Source: Empedobacter stercoris (GTDB lineage: Bacteria; Bacteroidota; Bacteroidia; Flavobacteriales; Weeksellaceae). From it: 64,000 nucleotides of DNA. Where the stretch lies: the NCBI RefSeq assembly GCF_020281205.1, contig NZ_JACXZC010000012.1, positions 1 to 64,000 on the forward strand, read 5' to 3'. Below, in pieces: positions 27,069-37,376 of this stretch. Position 1 is the stretch's first letter. Every line of letters starts with the position of its first letter. The notes under the pieces are model-generated. The model did no database searches and had not been told where the DNA came from. It worked only from the letters and a program-made list of their open reading frames with translations. The translations under genes were made by a program, and so were the position numbers.

Positions 27069-27836
27069 TTGAAAGTAAAAGCTAAAAAACATTTAGGTCA
27101 GCATTTTTTGAATGACGAAAATATAGCACGAGATATTGCTGAAGGATTGACTTGGCAAGGATATGATCGTGTGTTGGAGATTGGACCAGGAATGGGAGTG
27201 TTGACAAAATATATTTTACAAGCAAAGAAAAATATAGAGGTTGTAGAGATTGATAATGAATCTGTTGAGTATTTAAAAGAATATTATCAACCATTTTATC
27301 CAGGATTTAAAATTCATTCTGAGGATTTTTTGAAAATGGATTTCTCATCAAAATTTGATGAACAAATTGCTATTTTAGGAAATTTTCCGTATAATATCTC
27401 TTCGCAAATTATTTTTAAAGCGTTAGAAGAGCGTCACACAGTTCCCGAAGTTTGTGGAATGTTTCAGAAAGAAGTTGCCGAACGTATTGCCTCTAAAAAA
27501 GGTACAAAAGATTATGGTATACTTTCTGTGTTAGCGCAAGCGTACTACCATTGCGATTATTTGTTTACTGTGCCAGAACACGTTTTTACACCACCACCAA
27601 AAGTGAAATCAGGTGTTATTATAATGAAGCGTTACAGAACAGAAATAGAAGGAGTTGAACAAAAACGATTTTTTCAAGTAGTGAAAGCTGGTTTTGGACA
27701 AAGAAGAAAAACGCTTCGTAATTCGTTGAAAGCTATAGGAATTCCTGAAGATTTAAACGATCACGAATTTATGAGTATGCGCGCAGAACAATTATCTGTC
27801 GAAGATTTTATTGAATTAACGAAAAGAATGAAATAG
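27069..27836 (+). CDS. rsmA: 16S rRNA (adenine(1518)-N6/adenine(1519)-N6)-dimethyltransferase RsmA
   Basis: A 255-residue methyltransferase that dimethylates two adenines at the 3' end of 16S rRNA. It opens with [13 protein letters not shown], has the SAM-binding [12 protein letters not shown], and the catalytic [10 protein letters not shown]. The start codon is TTG (27069-27071): no in-frame ATG precedes the conserved KHLGQHFL block. It is three bases before mgtE, implying co-transcription. Confidence 0.93.
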   Translation: MKVKAKKHLGQHFLNDENIARDIAEGLTWQGYDRVLEIGPGMGVLTKYILQAKKNIEVVEIDNESVEYLKEYYQPFYPGFKIHSEDFLKMDFSSKFDEQIAILGNFPYNISSQIIFKALEERHTVPEVCGMFQKEVAERIASKKGTKDYGILSVLAQAYYHCDYLFTVPEHVFTPPPKVKSGVIIMKRYRTEIEGVEQKRFFQVVKAGFGQRRKTLRNSLKAIGIPEDLNDHEFMSMRAEQLSVEDFIELTKRMK

Positions 27837-27839
27837 ATT

Positions 27840-29195
27840 ATGGAGGTGAAAATTACAAAAGATTTTATTGAACTTTTAACAGAAAGAATCAATCAACAAA
27901 ATGCAAAAGAGGTAAAGAAGATGTTGCAAGATTTGCACCCCGCCGATATTGCCGAGTTGTTTGATGAACTTTCGACCAAGGAACAGTCTTTTGTAATTGA
28001 TTTGCTCGATAACGAAATTTCTGCTGATATTCTTCTTGAATTAGAAGAGGATGATCGACGTAAATTTCTGAAAACACTTACTGCAAAAGAAATTGCAGAA
28101 GATGTGATTAACGAGATGGATACCGATGATGCTGTTGATGTGATTAACGAGCTTTCGGACGAAAGGAAAGATGAGGTAATTGCGCAGTTAGAAGACCAAG
28201 AACACGCCCGAGAAATTGTTGATTTATTACGATATGACGAAGACACTGCCGGTGGTTTGATGGGTAAAGAGTTGATCAAAGTGAATAAAGATTGGTCGGT
28301 GATTACAGCTGTTAAACAAATGCGTAAACAAGCAGAGGATTTTGAAGAAGTTTTTTCGATTTATGTGGTCGATGAAGATGATAAATTACTTGGGACATTG
28401 AGTTTAAAACGTTTGTTAACAACTTCTGCAAATTCTAAAGTAGCCGATGTTTACAACGAAAAAATACAATATATAAAAACCTATACAACTGACTTGGAAG
28501 TTGCCAAAGTGATTGAGAAATATGATTTGTACGAAGTTCCCGTTGTAGATGAATTGATGCGTTTGGTTGGAGTGATTACGGTAGATGATGTGATTGATGT
28601 AATTCGTGAAGAAGCTGAAGAAAATTATCAATTGGCAGCAGGGATTACGCAAAATGTAGATTCGGACGATAGTATTTTGAAGTTAACACGAGCTCGTTTA
28701 CCTTGGCTTTTATTGGCTTTGGTAGGTAGTTTTATTGCAGTAAATGTATCTCAAAGTTTTAGCGATGCAATGGATTTGTATCCTCAACTATTCTTTTTTA
28801 CACCACTTGTTGCTGCCATGGCAGGAAATGTTGGCGTGCAATCTTCCGCAATTATTGTTCAAGGGTTGGCTAATAGTAATATTTCTGGTCCTATTTGGAA
28901 AAGACTCGGAAAAGAAATGTTATTAGCCTTGTTAAATAGTACTTTGTTAGCGCTTGTATTATTAGTCGCAACACATTTTTTAATGAGCACGAGCTATGAA
29001 ATTTCTTCTACAATAGTATTGGCCTTAGTAATTGTTATGATTTTAGCAAGTTTAATTGGGACATTTATTCCTATTACGTTGCATAAATATGGCGTAGATC
29101 CAGCAATTGCAACAGGTCCGTTTATTACAACAAGTAATGATATCTTTGGGCTGTTAATTTATTTTTCGATTGCAAAAATGATTTTAGGATTTTAA
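27840..29195 (+). CDS. mgtE: magnesium transporter MgtE
   Basis: A 451-residue Mg2+ channel. It has an N-terminal superhelical domain (LHPADIAELFDELSTKEQ), a CBS pair (about residues 135-255, with the ETA-type DEDTAGGLMGKE entry), and five C-terminal membrane helices with the conserved PLVAAMAGNVGVQSS pore segment. The N and CBS domains gate the channel by cytosolic Mg2+. Confidence 0.94.
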   Translation: MEVKITKDFIELLTERINQQNAKEVKKMLQDLHPADIAELFDELSTKEQSFVIDLLDNEISADILLELEEDDRRKFLKTLTAKEIAEDVINEMDTDDAVDVINELSDERKDEVIAQLEDQEHAREIVDLLRYDEDTAGGLMGKELIKVNKDWSVITAVKQMRKQAEDFEEVFSIYVVDEDDKLLGTLSLKRLLTTSANSKVADVYNEKIQYIKTYTTDLEVAKVIEKYDLYEVPVVDELMRLVGVITVDDVIDVIREEAEENYQLAAGITQNVDSDDSILKLTRARLPWLLLALVGSFIAVNVSQSFSDAMDLYPQLFFFTPLVAAMAGNVGVQSSAIIVQGLANSNISGPIWKRLGKEMLLALLNSTLLALVLLVATHFLMSTSYEISSTIVLALVIVMILASLIGTFIPITLHKYGVDPAIATGPFITTSNDIFGLLIYFSIAKMILGF

Positions 29196-29206
29196 ACGAT
29201 AACAAA

Positions 29207-29656
29207 ATGAATACATTGAAAATTATTGGAATTTCAGTTCAGACTTCAAATAATAATCACCAAGCGATTGAAGATTTAGGTAAATTATGGCATCAATTTT
29301 TTACGGATAGTATTATCGAAAAGATTCCTAATAAAATCAATGCTAATATTTATTCCATTTATACAGATTACGAAAGTGATTTTAAAGGAAAATATACAAC
29401 AATTATTGGTTGTGAAGTTTCTTCTTTAGATGAAATTCCAGAAGGAATGGTTGGAAGAGAATTTCAACCTCAAACGTTTAAGAAATATATCGCCAAAGGA
29501 GAATTGCATGAAGCTGTAGCGAAAACTTGGAATGATATCTGGAATGATGACGCAAATCTAAATCGTACGTATATATACGACTACGAATTATACACCGAAA
29601 AAGCACAAAACCCTGCTGATGCCGAAATTGAGATTTATATAGGAGTGAAAGCTTGA
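29207..29656 (+). CDS. GyrI-like / AraC effector-binding domain protein
   Basis: A 149-residue stand-alone effector-binding domain. It shows the GyrI-like pattern: I-G-I-S-V start, YSIYTDYESDFKGKYTTIIG, then VSSLDEIPEGM and a C-terminal YELY ... IEIYIGVK. Such proteins bind small molecules or inhibit DNA gyrase. It follows mgtE by 11 bases and may be in the same transcript. No DNA-binding domain is present. Confidence 0.75.
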   Translation: MNTLKIIGISVQTSNNNHQAIEDLGKLWHQFFTDSIIEKIPNKINANIYSIYTDYESDFKGKYTTIIGCEVSSLDEIPEGMVGREFQPQTFKKYIAKGELHEAVAKTWNDIWNDDANLNRTYIYDYELYTEKAQNPADAEIEIYIGVKA

Positions 29657-29668
29657 TATTTTTAGTAT

Positions 29669-29714
29669 AAAGCTATAGAAATTAGAGAAAAAGTTTTCTA
29701 ACTTCTATAGCTTT
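29669..29714. terminator. bidirectional terminator
   Basis: AAAGCTATAGAA / TTCTATAGCTTT 12-bp stem, with a second inner AGAAAA-type pairing, between convergent genes. Confidence 0.75.
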
Positions 29715-29725
29715 AATCTTTGAAG

Positions 29726-30877
29726 TTATTTCCTCAACAAAATCTTAAATTCAGTTCCAGTTTCTTTAGAGGATTTGGCAACAAATATTTTTCCTTTGTG
29801 ATAATCTTCTATAATTCGTTTTGCTAACGATAAACCCAATCCCCATCCACGTTTTTTGGTTGTAAATCCAGGCTCGAAAATCTTTCTTTGTAATTTTGTT
29901 GGAATGCCAGATCCAGTATCAGCAATAGTAATTTCCACAAATTTATTGGTTGTCGTAATGGTAATATCCAATACGCCTTTATTTTGCATGGCATCAGCTG
30001 CATTTTTCATCAAATTTTCGATTACCCAACTGTATAAGGAAGTATTGAGGTTGATCTTAAACTCTTTCACATCTGTTCTGAAATTAATTTCAATACCTTT
30101 TGATATACGTTGCGAAATATAATCAACCGTTTGTTTAGAGGTCGAGATTAAATCGATTGGTTTCAACTCAGAAGTCGAACCTATTTTAGAAAAACGTTCA
30201 GCAATATGTTTTAGACGATCAACATCTTTTTCAATTTCCACAACGGATATCTGATCAATATCTTCTAATTTTAAAAGTTCGACCCAACCCATCAGAGAAG
30301 AAAGTGGTGTTCCAATTTGATGCGCAGTTTCCTTTGCCATTCCAGCCCATAAATAACTTTTTTCGGTTTCGCGAATAGTTTTGAAATACCAATACGAAAA
30401 ACCAAAAAAGATTAAAATCAATAAAATAATGATAAGTGGATAGTATTGTAATTGACTTAAAAGTTTGGAGTTTTTAAAGTAAACAAAATTTTTAGAACCA
30501 ATTAATTCGATTTCAATAGTTTGGTTAATTGATTTCATTTTTTGTACATACCTCTCTAATTTTACAGAATCTTTTACAATTGATTCATCAATGTTTTTAG
30601 TATCTACAATAATTCCTTTTTCATCTACAAGTGCAACCGGAATAGATTTGTTGTCTTTTATTAATTTAAATAAAAAATCTTGCGTTTTAGAATCTAAAAA
30701 TTCTGATGAGCTAATTAACTCTAACGATCGGGCATAATTTTCTACACGATTATGTTCTTCAAGTTTTAATTCTTCTACAATTTTGTTACTTGACCAAATG
30801 GTAATGGAAAAAATAACAATTATTATAAAGAAGCCAATCCAACGTTTGTTTATTTTTTTTGTTAGAAAATTTCTCAT
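29726..30877 (-). CDS. sensor histidine kinase, orphan
   Basis: A 383-residue membrane kinase. Two membrane helices (about residues 13-30 and 145-165) bracket a periplasmic sensor of about 110 residues. The H box is KETAHQIGTPLSSLMGW, the N box is VIENLMKNAADAM, and the G boxes are ADTGSGIP and GWGLGLSLAKRII. There is no HAMP domain between the second helix and the H box. No response regulator gene is adjacent; the gene is divergent from sucA. Signal and partner unknown. Confidence 0.88.
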   Translation of the reverse strand: MRNFLTKKINKRWIGFFIIIVIFSITIWSSNKIVEELKLEEHNRVENYARSLELISSSEFLDSKTQDFLFKLIKDNKSIPVALVDEKGIIVDTKNIDESIVKDSVKLERYVQKMKSINQTIEIELIGSKNFVYFKNSKLLSQLQYYPLIIILLILIFFGFSYWYFKTIRETEKSYLWAGMAKETAHQIGTPLSSLMGWVELLKLEDIDQISVVEIEKDVDRLKHIAERFSKIGSTSELKPIDLISTSKQTVDYISQRISKGIEINFRTDVKEFKINLNTSLYSWVIENLMKNAADAMQNKGVLDITITTTNKFVEITIADTGSGIPTKLQRKIFEPGFTTKKRGWGLGLSLAKRIIEDYHKGKIFVAKSSKETGTEFKILLRK

Positions 30878-30998
30878 CTAAATGTAAAATCTTTCTTAAA
30901 TTTATATCAAATGTAATCATTATTTGATTATAATATATTTTTATGGCGCAATAAGATAAATATGATGAAAGTAATTTTTTTTAAAGCCTTAAATAGTT

Positions 30999-31006
30999 TA
31001 TTTTTG
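30999..31006 (+). promoter_or_regulatory. -7 element of sucA
   Basis: TATTTTTG matches TAnnTTTG, 28 bases before the sucA start. No -33 TTG was found. Confidence 0.35.
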
Positions 31007-31034
31007 TAGCTAAATCTCATAGAGAGTAAAATTT

Positions 31035-33812
31035 ATGGATCGTTTTTCGTTTTTAAATGCCGCTCATTTAGAGTTTATAGGCGACTTATATGATCAATAC
31101 GTCCAATATCCGGATAGTATTGAACCAAGTTGGAAAGCTTTTTTCCAAGGGTATGACTTTGCAAATGCAACATATGATGGAGAGCCATTATTTGCACCAG
31201 CACCTAACAAAGGTAATCAAACAACGCAAGCAAGGGTGAATCCTGCCGTTGTTTCTCAAGTTCCAGACAATGTACAAAAGGAGTTTAAAGTGATCAACTT
31301 AATTGATGCTTATCGTACTCGTGGACATTTGTTTACAAAAACTAACCCTGTTAGAGCGCGTAGAACTTTTGAACCTTCATTAGATATCAAAAACTTCGGT
31401 TTGACTGATGCTGATTTAGGGTTAACATTCAACGCTGGTGAAATTTTGGGAATCGGTGGGCCAATCACTTTACGTGAAATCATTGGACACTTAGAAAACA
31501 TGTACTGCGAATCTATCGGAATCGAGTATATGTATGTTAGAGAACCTCAAAGAATTAATTGGATTCAGAATTGGTTAAACCAAAACTTGAATCAACCAAA
31601 ATTATCGAAAGAGGAGAAAGAGCGTGTATTAGAAAAGTTGAATGAAGCTACTGCTTTTGAGAACTTTATGCACACTAAATATGTTGGACAAAAGCGTTTC
31701 TCAGTAGAAGGAAATGAATCATTGATTCCTGCTTTGGATACATTGATTAATCGTTCTGCAGATCACGGTGTACAAGAGGTTATCGTAGGGATGGCTCACC
31801 GTGGACGTTTGAATGTTTTGGCTAACATTTTTGGAAAATCATATTCTCAAATCTTCTCAGAATTCGAAGGAAAAGCGTTTGATACAGATTTGATGGCTGG
31901 TGATGTTAAATATCACATGGGATCATCTAATCAAATCAAAGCATTGAATGGAAAAGAAATCAAAATCAATTTAGCACCAAATCCATCTCACTTAGAGACT
32001 GTAGATGCAGTTGTTGAGGGGATTACACGTGCAAAAGCTGAGGAAGATTATAAAGATGATTATTCTAAAATTATTCCAATCTTAATTCATGGTGATGCTG
32101 CTGTAGCTGGACAAGGAATCGTTTACGAAGTTGTTCAAATGGCAGGATTAGACGGATATAAAACAGGTGGTACAGTACACGTTGTTGTAAATAACCAAAT
32201 CGGATTTACAACAAATTATTTAGATGCCCGTACATCTACTTATTGTACAGATGTTGCGAAAGTAACATTGTCTCCTGTAATGCATGTAAATTCTGATGAT
32301 GTAGAGGCGGTAGTTCATGCTTTCCGTTTTGCAGCAGATTATCGTGCAGAATTCGGATCTGATGTATTCATCGATTTATTAGGATACCGTAAATATGGAC
32401 ATAACGAAGGGGATGAACCAAAATTCACTCAACCTAAATTATATAATGTAATCTCTAAACACCCAAATCCTCGTGAAATTTACAAGGAACAATTATTAAA
32501 AGAGGGTGTAATTGGAGAAGAAATTGTAAAACAAAAAGAAGCTGAATTTAAAGCGTTATTAGAAAAAAACTTCGAAGCTTCTAAAGAAATCGAACGTAAC
32601 CATATCTTCCCTTTTATGCCAGAAGAGTGGGAAGGATTTGAAATTGCTGATGATGCAAAAGTTTTTGAACAAGCAAATACTGCTTACGATGAAGCAAAAT
32701 TAAAAGAAATTGCAAAAGCTGTTTCTACAGTTCCAGAAGGTAAAAAATTAATCAAAAAAGTTTCTCGTTTAATTGAAGGACGTGGAAAAATGATTGAAGA
32801 AGATAAAATTGACTGGGGATTAGGAGAAGCTTTAGCTTTCGGTTCTATCTTAACAGACGGACGTAATGTACGTGTTTCTGGAGAAGATGTAGAGCGTGGA
32901 ACATTCTCTCACCGTCATGCAGTTGTGAAAACTGAAGACACAGAAGAAGAAATTATTTTATTAAACCATATTAATGATGAGCAAGGTCAATTAAGAATCT
33001 ATAATTCATTATTATCTGAGTATGCAGTTTTAGGTTTTGATTATGGATATGCAATGGCTAATCCAAAAGCATTAACAATTTGGGAAGCTCAGTTTGGAGA
33101 TTTCGTGAATGGAGCACAAATTGTAATCGATCAATACATTTCTGCAGCTGAAGATAAATGGAAATTACAAAACGGTTTAGTGATGTTATTGCCTCATGGA
33201 TATGAAGGACAAGGAGCAGAGCACTCTTCAGCACGTTTAGAGCGTTTCTTACAAATGTGTGCTGGTAACAATATGTTTGTTGCAAACATCACAACTCCAG
33301 CGAACTTCTTCCATGCATTAAGAAGACAAGTCGTTACTGATTACCGTAAACCATTGGTTGTCATGTCTCCAAAATCTTTATTACGTCATCCGTCAGCTGT
33401 ATCATCATTAGCAGATTTCACAAATGGAGGTTTCCAAGAAATCATCGAAGATGTAACAGTAGATGCTAAGAAAGTGAAAAAAGTAGTTTTCTGTTCAGGT
33501 AAAATCTACTATGACTTAGACAAAAAACGCCAAGAATTAGGAGATAAAGAAACTGCAATTATTCGTTTAGAACAATTATATCCATTAAACGAAGAAAAAG
33601 TAGATACTATCATCTCTAAATTTGGTGATGCTAAATTGGTTTGGGCACAAGAAGAGCCAGAAAACATGGGAGCTTGGATGTATATCTTACGTAAATTAAG
33701 AAAATATCCATTCGACGTAGTTTCACCAGCAGAAAGTGCAGCAACAGCACCAGGTTCAAGCAAACGTTGGGCTGCAATTTACGAAGAGGTAATTAATAAA
33801 GTATTCAATTAA
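31035..33812 (+). CDS. sucA: 2-oxoglutarate dehydrogenase E1 component
   Basis: A 925-residue thiamine-diphosphate enzyme that decarboxylates 2-oxoglutarate and passes the succinyl group to the E2 lipoyl arm. Seen: the N-terminal PDSIEPSWKAFFQGYDF segment, GMAHRGRLNVLANIFGK, the HGDAAVAGQGIVYEVVQM cofactor region, and the transketolase-like GQGAEHSSARLERFLQ block with LLRHPSAVS. The ATG at 31035 gives the normal length. sucB follows 18 bases later. Confidence 0.96.
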   Translation: MDRFSFLNAAHLEFIGDLYDQYVQYPDSIEPSWKAFFQGYDFANATYDGEPLFAPAPNKGNQTTQARVNPAVVSQVPDNVQKEFKVINLIDAYRTRGHLFTKTNPVRARRTFEPSLDIKNFGLTDADLGLTFNAGEILGIGGPITLREIIGHLENMYCESIGIEYMYVREPQRINWIQNWLNQNLNQPKLSKEEKERVLEKLNEATAFENFMHTKYVGQKRFSVEGNESLIPALDTLINRSADHGVQEVIVGMAHRGRLNVLANIFGKSYSQIFSEFEGKAFDTDLMAGDVKYHMGSSNQIKALNGKEIKINLAPNPSHLETVDAVVEGITRAKAEEDYKDDYSKIIPILIHGDAAVAGQGIVYEVVQMAGLDGYKTGGTVHVVVNNQIGFTTNYLDARTSTYCTDVAKVTLSPVMHVNSDDVEAVVHAFRFAADYRAEFGSDVFIDLLGYRKYGHNEGDEPKFTQPKLYNVISKHPNPREIYKEQLLKEGVIGEEIVKQKEAEFKALLEKNFEASKEIERNHIFPFMPEEWEGFEIADDAKVFEQANTAYDEAKLKEIAKAVSTVPEGKKLIKKVSRLIEGRGKMIEEDKIDWGLGEALAFGSILTDGRNVRVSGEDVERGTFSHRHAVVKTEDTEEEIILLNHINDEQGQLRIYNSLLSEYAVLGFDYGYAMANPKALTIWEAQFGDFVNGAQIVIDQYISAAEDKWKLQNGLVMLLPHGYEGQGAEHSSARLERFLQMCAGNNMFVANITTPANFFHALRRQVVTDYRKPLVVMSPKSLLRHPSAVSSLADFTNGGFQEIIEDVTVDAKKVKKVVFCSGKIYYDLDKKRQELGDKETAIIRLEQLYPLNEEKVDTIISKFGDAKLVWAQEEPENMGAWMYILRKLRKYPFDVVSPAESAATAPGSSKRWAAIYEEVINKVFN

Positions 33813-33830
33813 AAAATAAAGCTAATAGAT

Positions 33831-35054
33831 ATGTTAGAAATGAAAGTCCCATCACCAGGGGAATCAATAACAGAAGTAGAAATCGCTACGTGGTTAGTAA
33901 AAGACGGTGATTACGTAGAAAAAGACCAAGCAATTGCAGAGGTTGATTCAGATAAAGCAACATTAGAATTACCAGCAGAAGAAAGTGGAATTATCACTTT
34001 GAAAGCTGAAGAAGGTGATGTTGTAGAAGTAGGACAAGTTGTTTGTCTTATTGATACATCAGCTGCTAAACCAGCAGGAGGAAGCGCTGAAGCTCCTAAA
34101 GCTGAAGTAAAAGAAGAAGTGAAAGCTGCTCCAGCTCCAGTTGCAACACCAGCACCTGCTGCTCCAGCTACAACATATGCTACTGGAACTCCATCTCCAG
34201 CTGCTAAAAAAGTTTTAGATGAGAAAGGTATTGACGCTTCTCAAGTAAAAGGATCAGGACGTGACGGTCGTATCACTCAAGATGACGCAGTTCGTTTTAC
34301 TCCAGCAATGGGGACTTCTACTCAAGGAACACGTGCTCAATCAGAGAAAAAATTATCATCATTACGTCGTAAAATTGCACAACGTTTAGTTTCTGTTAAA
34401 AATGAAACTGCAATGTTAACAACATTCAACGAAGTTGATATGTCAGCAATTTTTGCTTTACGTAATCAATATAAAGACGAATTCAAAGCGAAACATGGTG
34501 TTGGTTTAGGATTTATGTCATTCTTTACAAAAGCAGTTACTCGCGCATTAGAGATGTACCCAGATGTAAACTCTATGATCGACGGTGACTACCAAGTTAA
34601 ATTTGATTTTGCAGACGTTTCTGTTGCAGTATCAGGACCAAAAGGTTTGATGGTACCAGTAGTTCGTAATGCAGAAAACTTAACTTTCCGTGGTGTTGAG
34701 CAATCTATCAAAGATTTAGCAATCAAAGTACGTGACGGAAAAATTTCAGTTGATGAAATGACAGGAGGTACATTTACAATCACAAATGGTGGTGTATTTG
34801 GATCAATGATGTCTACTCCAATTATCAACCCACCTCAATCTGGTATCTTAGGAATGCACAATATTGTTGAGCGTCCAGTTGTTAAAAACGGACAAATTGT
34901 TATTGCTCCAATGATGTATGTTGCTTTATCTTATGACCACCGTATTATTGACGGACGCGAATCTGTTGGATTCTTAGTTGCAGTTAAAGAAGCGGTAGAA
35001 GATCCATTAAATGTATTAATGGGAGGTGATGCTAAAAGAGCTTTAGAATTGTAA
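33831..35054 (+). CDS. sucB: dihydrolipoamide succinyltransferase, 2-oxoglutarate dehydrogenase E2
   Basis: A 407-residue E2 enzyme. One lipoyl domain (residues 1-75, lipoyl lysine in [13 protein letters not shown]), an Ala/Pro linker, a peripheral-subunit-binding domain ([14 protein letters not shown] ... GSGRDGRI) and a catalytic acyltransferase domain with the active site [11 protein letters not shown]. It transfers the succinyl group to CoA. E3 (lpd) is not adjacent. Confidence 0.96.
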   Translation: MLEMKVPSPGESITEVEIATWLVKDGDYVEKDQAIAEVDSDKATLELPAEESGIITLKAEEGDVVEVGQVVCLIDTSAAKPAGGSAEAPKAEVKEEVKAAPAPVATPAPAAPATTYATGTPSPAAKKVLDEKGIDASQVKGSGRDGRITQDDAVRFTPAMGTSTQGTRAQSEKKLSSLRRKIAQRLVSVKNETAMLTTFNEVDMSAIFALRNQYKDEFKAKHGVGLGFMSFFTKAVTRALEMYPDVNSMIDGDYQVKFDFADVSVAVSGPKGLMVPVVRNAENLTFRGVEQSIKDLAIKVRDGKISVDEMTGGTFTITNGGVFGSMMSTPIINPPQSGILGMHNIVERPVVKNGQIVIAPMMYVALSYDHRIIDGRESVGFLVAVKEAVEDPLNVLMGGDAKRALEL

Positions 35055-35084
35055 TACAAGAACATTCTAACAATCCATAAATTG

Positions 35085-35111
35085 AAAGCCATTCGAAAGA
35101 ATGGCTTTTTT
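35085..35111 (+). terminator. terminator of sucAB
   Basis: AAAGCCATTC / GAATGGCTTT stem with a 4-base loop and a T run. Confidence 0.85.
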
Positions 35112-35333
35112 GATTTATGATATTTTCTAATTAATATTATTGTATTCTGTTTTTTAATAAATGAATTTCAAGAATTTCTTCTTTTTAAACAGAGTAAATT
35201 TTTTAAATAATTAATTGTTAATCAATAAATTATTCTTTAATTTTTAGGAAAATAAATCTATTTGCTTTTCCTTCTATCCATCTGTTGATAAAATAGTTTA
35301 ATTTTAAAGTATTGAATTAACACTTTAATAATT

Positions 35334-36604
35334 ATGAAGAAAATTTACTTATCAGCATTTACTTTATTAATGCTTTTAAATTCGAACGCACAGGTTTATG
35401 ATGTGGGTACGTGGCACAGGTTACAGATATATCAAATAATGGTGAAGCTGTAGGAAATGCGGCTGGTGTCGTACATTTTAAGTGGACAAAAGAGGAGGGA
35501 CCAAAAATTATTGGAGAAATCGGAGGTACAGAAGATTACATTTCTGGAAATACAACTATTTCTGCTGATGGAACTTTGATTTCAGGAACTATGACAAATC
35601 CTGAAACAGGGAATGATGAAATGGCTATTTATTATCCTTCTGAGGAAAAATGGGAATTTTTGGGAGGAAAAGATACTTCATCTTAGGGTATGTCAAGTAC
35701 TGGTGAAACCGTTGTAGGATTAAAATTTAAAACAGCTGCATTGGCAATTCCTATTGTATGGGATAAGAAAAACGGAATAAAAGAATTTGATACAACAGTT
35801 GCAGGTAGAAGTGCAAGAGCAAATTCGGTGAATGCAGATGGATCTGTTGTAGTTGGTTGGCAAGATAATGAAAATGGATGGAGAAAAGGTGTATATTGGA
35901 AAAATGGTGTTCAAACACATATTACTGATGCAGAAGGAAATCTTGTCGGTGAAGCGTTGTCTGTTTCTGCAGACGGAAATATTATTGCAGGTTTCAATGA
36001 TCCAGAAGCTTATATCTTTAATGTAACTACAAATGCTTATACAAAAATTGTTCATCCAGATCCAGAATTTAGCACTTCTATTGTAGCTATTTCTGATGAT
36101 GGGAATACTGCAATTGGATATGCCAAACCATGGTATGCTACAAAAACAGATGGTGAAGGTTTTATTTGGTTCAAGGATAAAGGGATGATAAAAGTAGACG
36201 ATTATGTAAAAGAAGTTGGTTTAGAAGATAAAGGATTTACGTTTGTTTTACCAACTGGTATGTCACCTAATGGTTAATATATTGGAGGAATTGGAATCAA
36301 TTGGGAAGAATGGATTTGAAAGGTTTTGTCATTAAATTGAAAAAAAAAATTAGCTACAAACGAAAATGTGTTAGAGAAAAATACTACCACTATTTCTCCT
36401 AATCCAGTGATTGATGAACTATCGATTAATACAAAAGCAAAAGTAAATGCTGTAGAAGTGTACAATTTAGCTGGGCAAAAAGTGTGGAGTTCAGATAAAG
36501 TAATGAATAATAAAGTTGATTTGAATTTCTTAACGAAAGGAATTTATATCATCAAAGTTGAAACAGATACATCAAAAGAATCAATTAAATTTATCAAAAA
36601 ATAA
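35334..36604 (+). pseudogene. decayed gene for a T9SS-secreted repeat protein
   Basis: An ATG at 35334 encodes a signal peptide (MKKIYLSAFTLLMLLNSNAQ) and then loses frame at about 35400. From 35405 another frame carries repeats of the type SADG-LISG, NADGSVVVGW, SADGNIIAGF and SDDGNTAIGY, like the HAF/extracellular repeat family. In-frame stops break it at 35684 (TAG) and 36275 (TAA); TGA codons at 36317 and 36338 can also be read as two compensating frameshifts. The last 80 residues are an intact type A T9SS sorting domain (ISPNPVIDELSI ... GIYIIKVETDT ... KFIKK). A once-secreted surface protein, now dead. Confidence 0.85.
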
Positions 36605-36625
36605 TTCATTCAGATTAACACAAAA

Positions 36626-36661
36626 AAAAGTCGCTCTATAGTTGAATATGAGCGACTTTTT
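36626..36661. terminator. bidirectional terminator
   Basis: AAAAGTCGCTC / GAGCGACTTTT stem with A and T runs, between the pseudogene and the convergent gene at 36667. Confidence 0.8.
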
Positions 36662-36666
36662 AAATT

Positions 36667-37269
36667 TTATTTAAAAAAATAAGTAAGTCCTAATGTTAAG
36701 AAAGAAGAACGATTCGTTCCATTGTCCCAACGAGTATAGTCATAGGTGTCAATTAATCCATACTGATAGCGTAAATTGATTTCATATTTTCTATCAATAG
36801 AATAACCACCCCCAATATTAAAAGCCAAATCAAACGATTTTGGGATATTATTTTCACTTTCTGGTTCTCCTACATCAAATTTTTCTGATACTTTGAAACC
36901 TAATTGTGGTCCTCCTTCAACAAAGAAATCTTTTCCTTGATCATCAAAATAGTATTTATACATAATTGGAATATTGATATAGTTCAAGAACGCTTTATAT
37001 TTATCGCCCCCTTCTTTATATAATGAATATTCTCCTTGAGTAGTATATAAAACTTCGGCTTGTAAATAGTGGTTTTCATTTCGTGTTGTTAATTGATATT
37101 TCGCTACACCTCCAGCTAAAAATCCAACTCTCTCTTTAGAAACTCCATGAACAATAGTTGTATTACTAAGTCCTACACCACCTTTTACTCCATATTCCAT
37201 TTGAGCAAAAGACAAAGTAGATAAACTTAATAAGATTAAGCTTAATAGATTGGTTTTTAAATTTTTCAT
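36667..37269 (-). CDS. outer-membrane beta-barrel protein, PorT/OMP_b-brl type
   Basis: A 200-residue protein with a signal peptide (cut after FAQ) and alternating beta strands filling the rest: YGVKGGVGLSNTTIV, the FFVEGGPQLGFKVSEKF hairpin, the INLRYQYGLIDTYDY strand, ending in LTLGLTYFFK with a terminal aromatic, the usual barrel-assembly signal. It fits the small outer-membrane barrel family common in Bacteroidota. No specific function. Confidence 0.8.
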   Translation of the reverse strand: MKNLKTNLLSLILLSLSTLSFAQMEYGVKGGVGLSNTTIVHGVSKERVGFLAGGVAKYQLTTRNENHYLQAEVLYTTQGEYSLYKEGGDKYKAFLNYINIPIMYKYYFDDQGKDFFVEGGPQLGFKVSEKFDVGEPESENNIPKSFDLAFNIGGGYSIDRKYEINLRYQYGLIDTYDYTRWDNGTNRSSFLTLGLTYFFK

Positions 37270-37334
37270 AAGTTATTGTATATTTTTTAACAAAATTAAA
37301 GTTTTTTTTAATACAATTTTCATTCCACAAAAAA

Positions 37335-37354
37335 AGCTCTTCTCTGGAAGAGCT
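37335..37354 (-). terminator. terminator after the DUF4136 gene
   Basis: AGCTCTTC / GAAGAGCT stem with a TCTG loop; the minus strand continues into a T run (A7 on the plus strand at about 37329-37335). Confidence 0.7.
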
Positions 37355-37376
37355 AATATGATAAAATAGTTTAAAA

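Noticed and set aside
36317-36340. TGA codons inside the T9SS gene could be recoded (selenocysteine or suppression)
   Set aside because: Other stop types (TAG, TAA) and a frame break occur in the same gene, and a compensating-frameshift reading is more natural.
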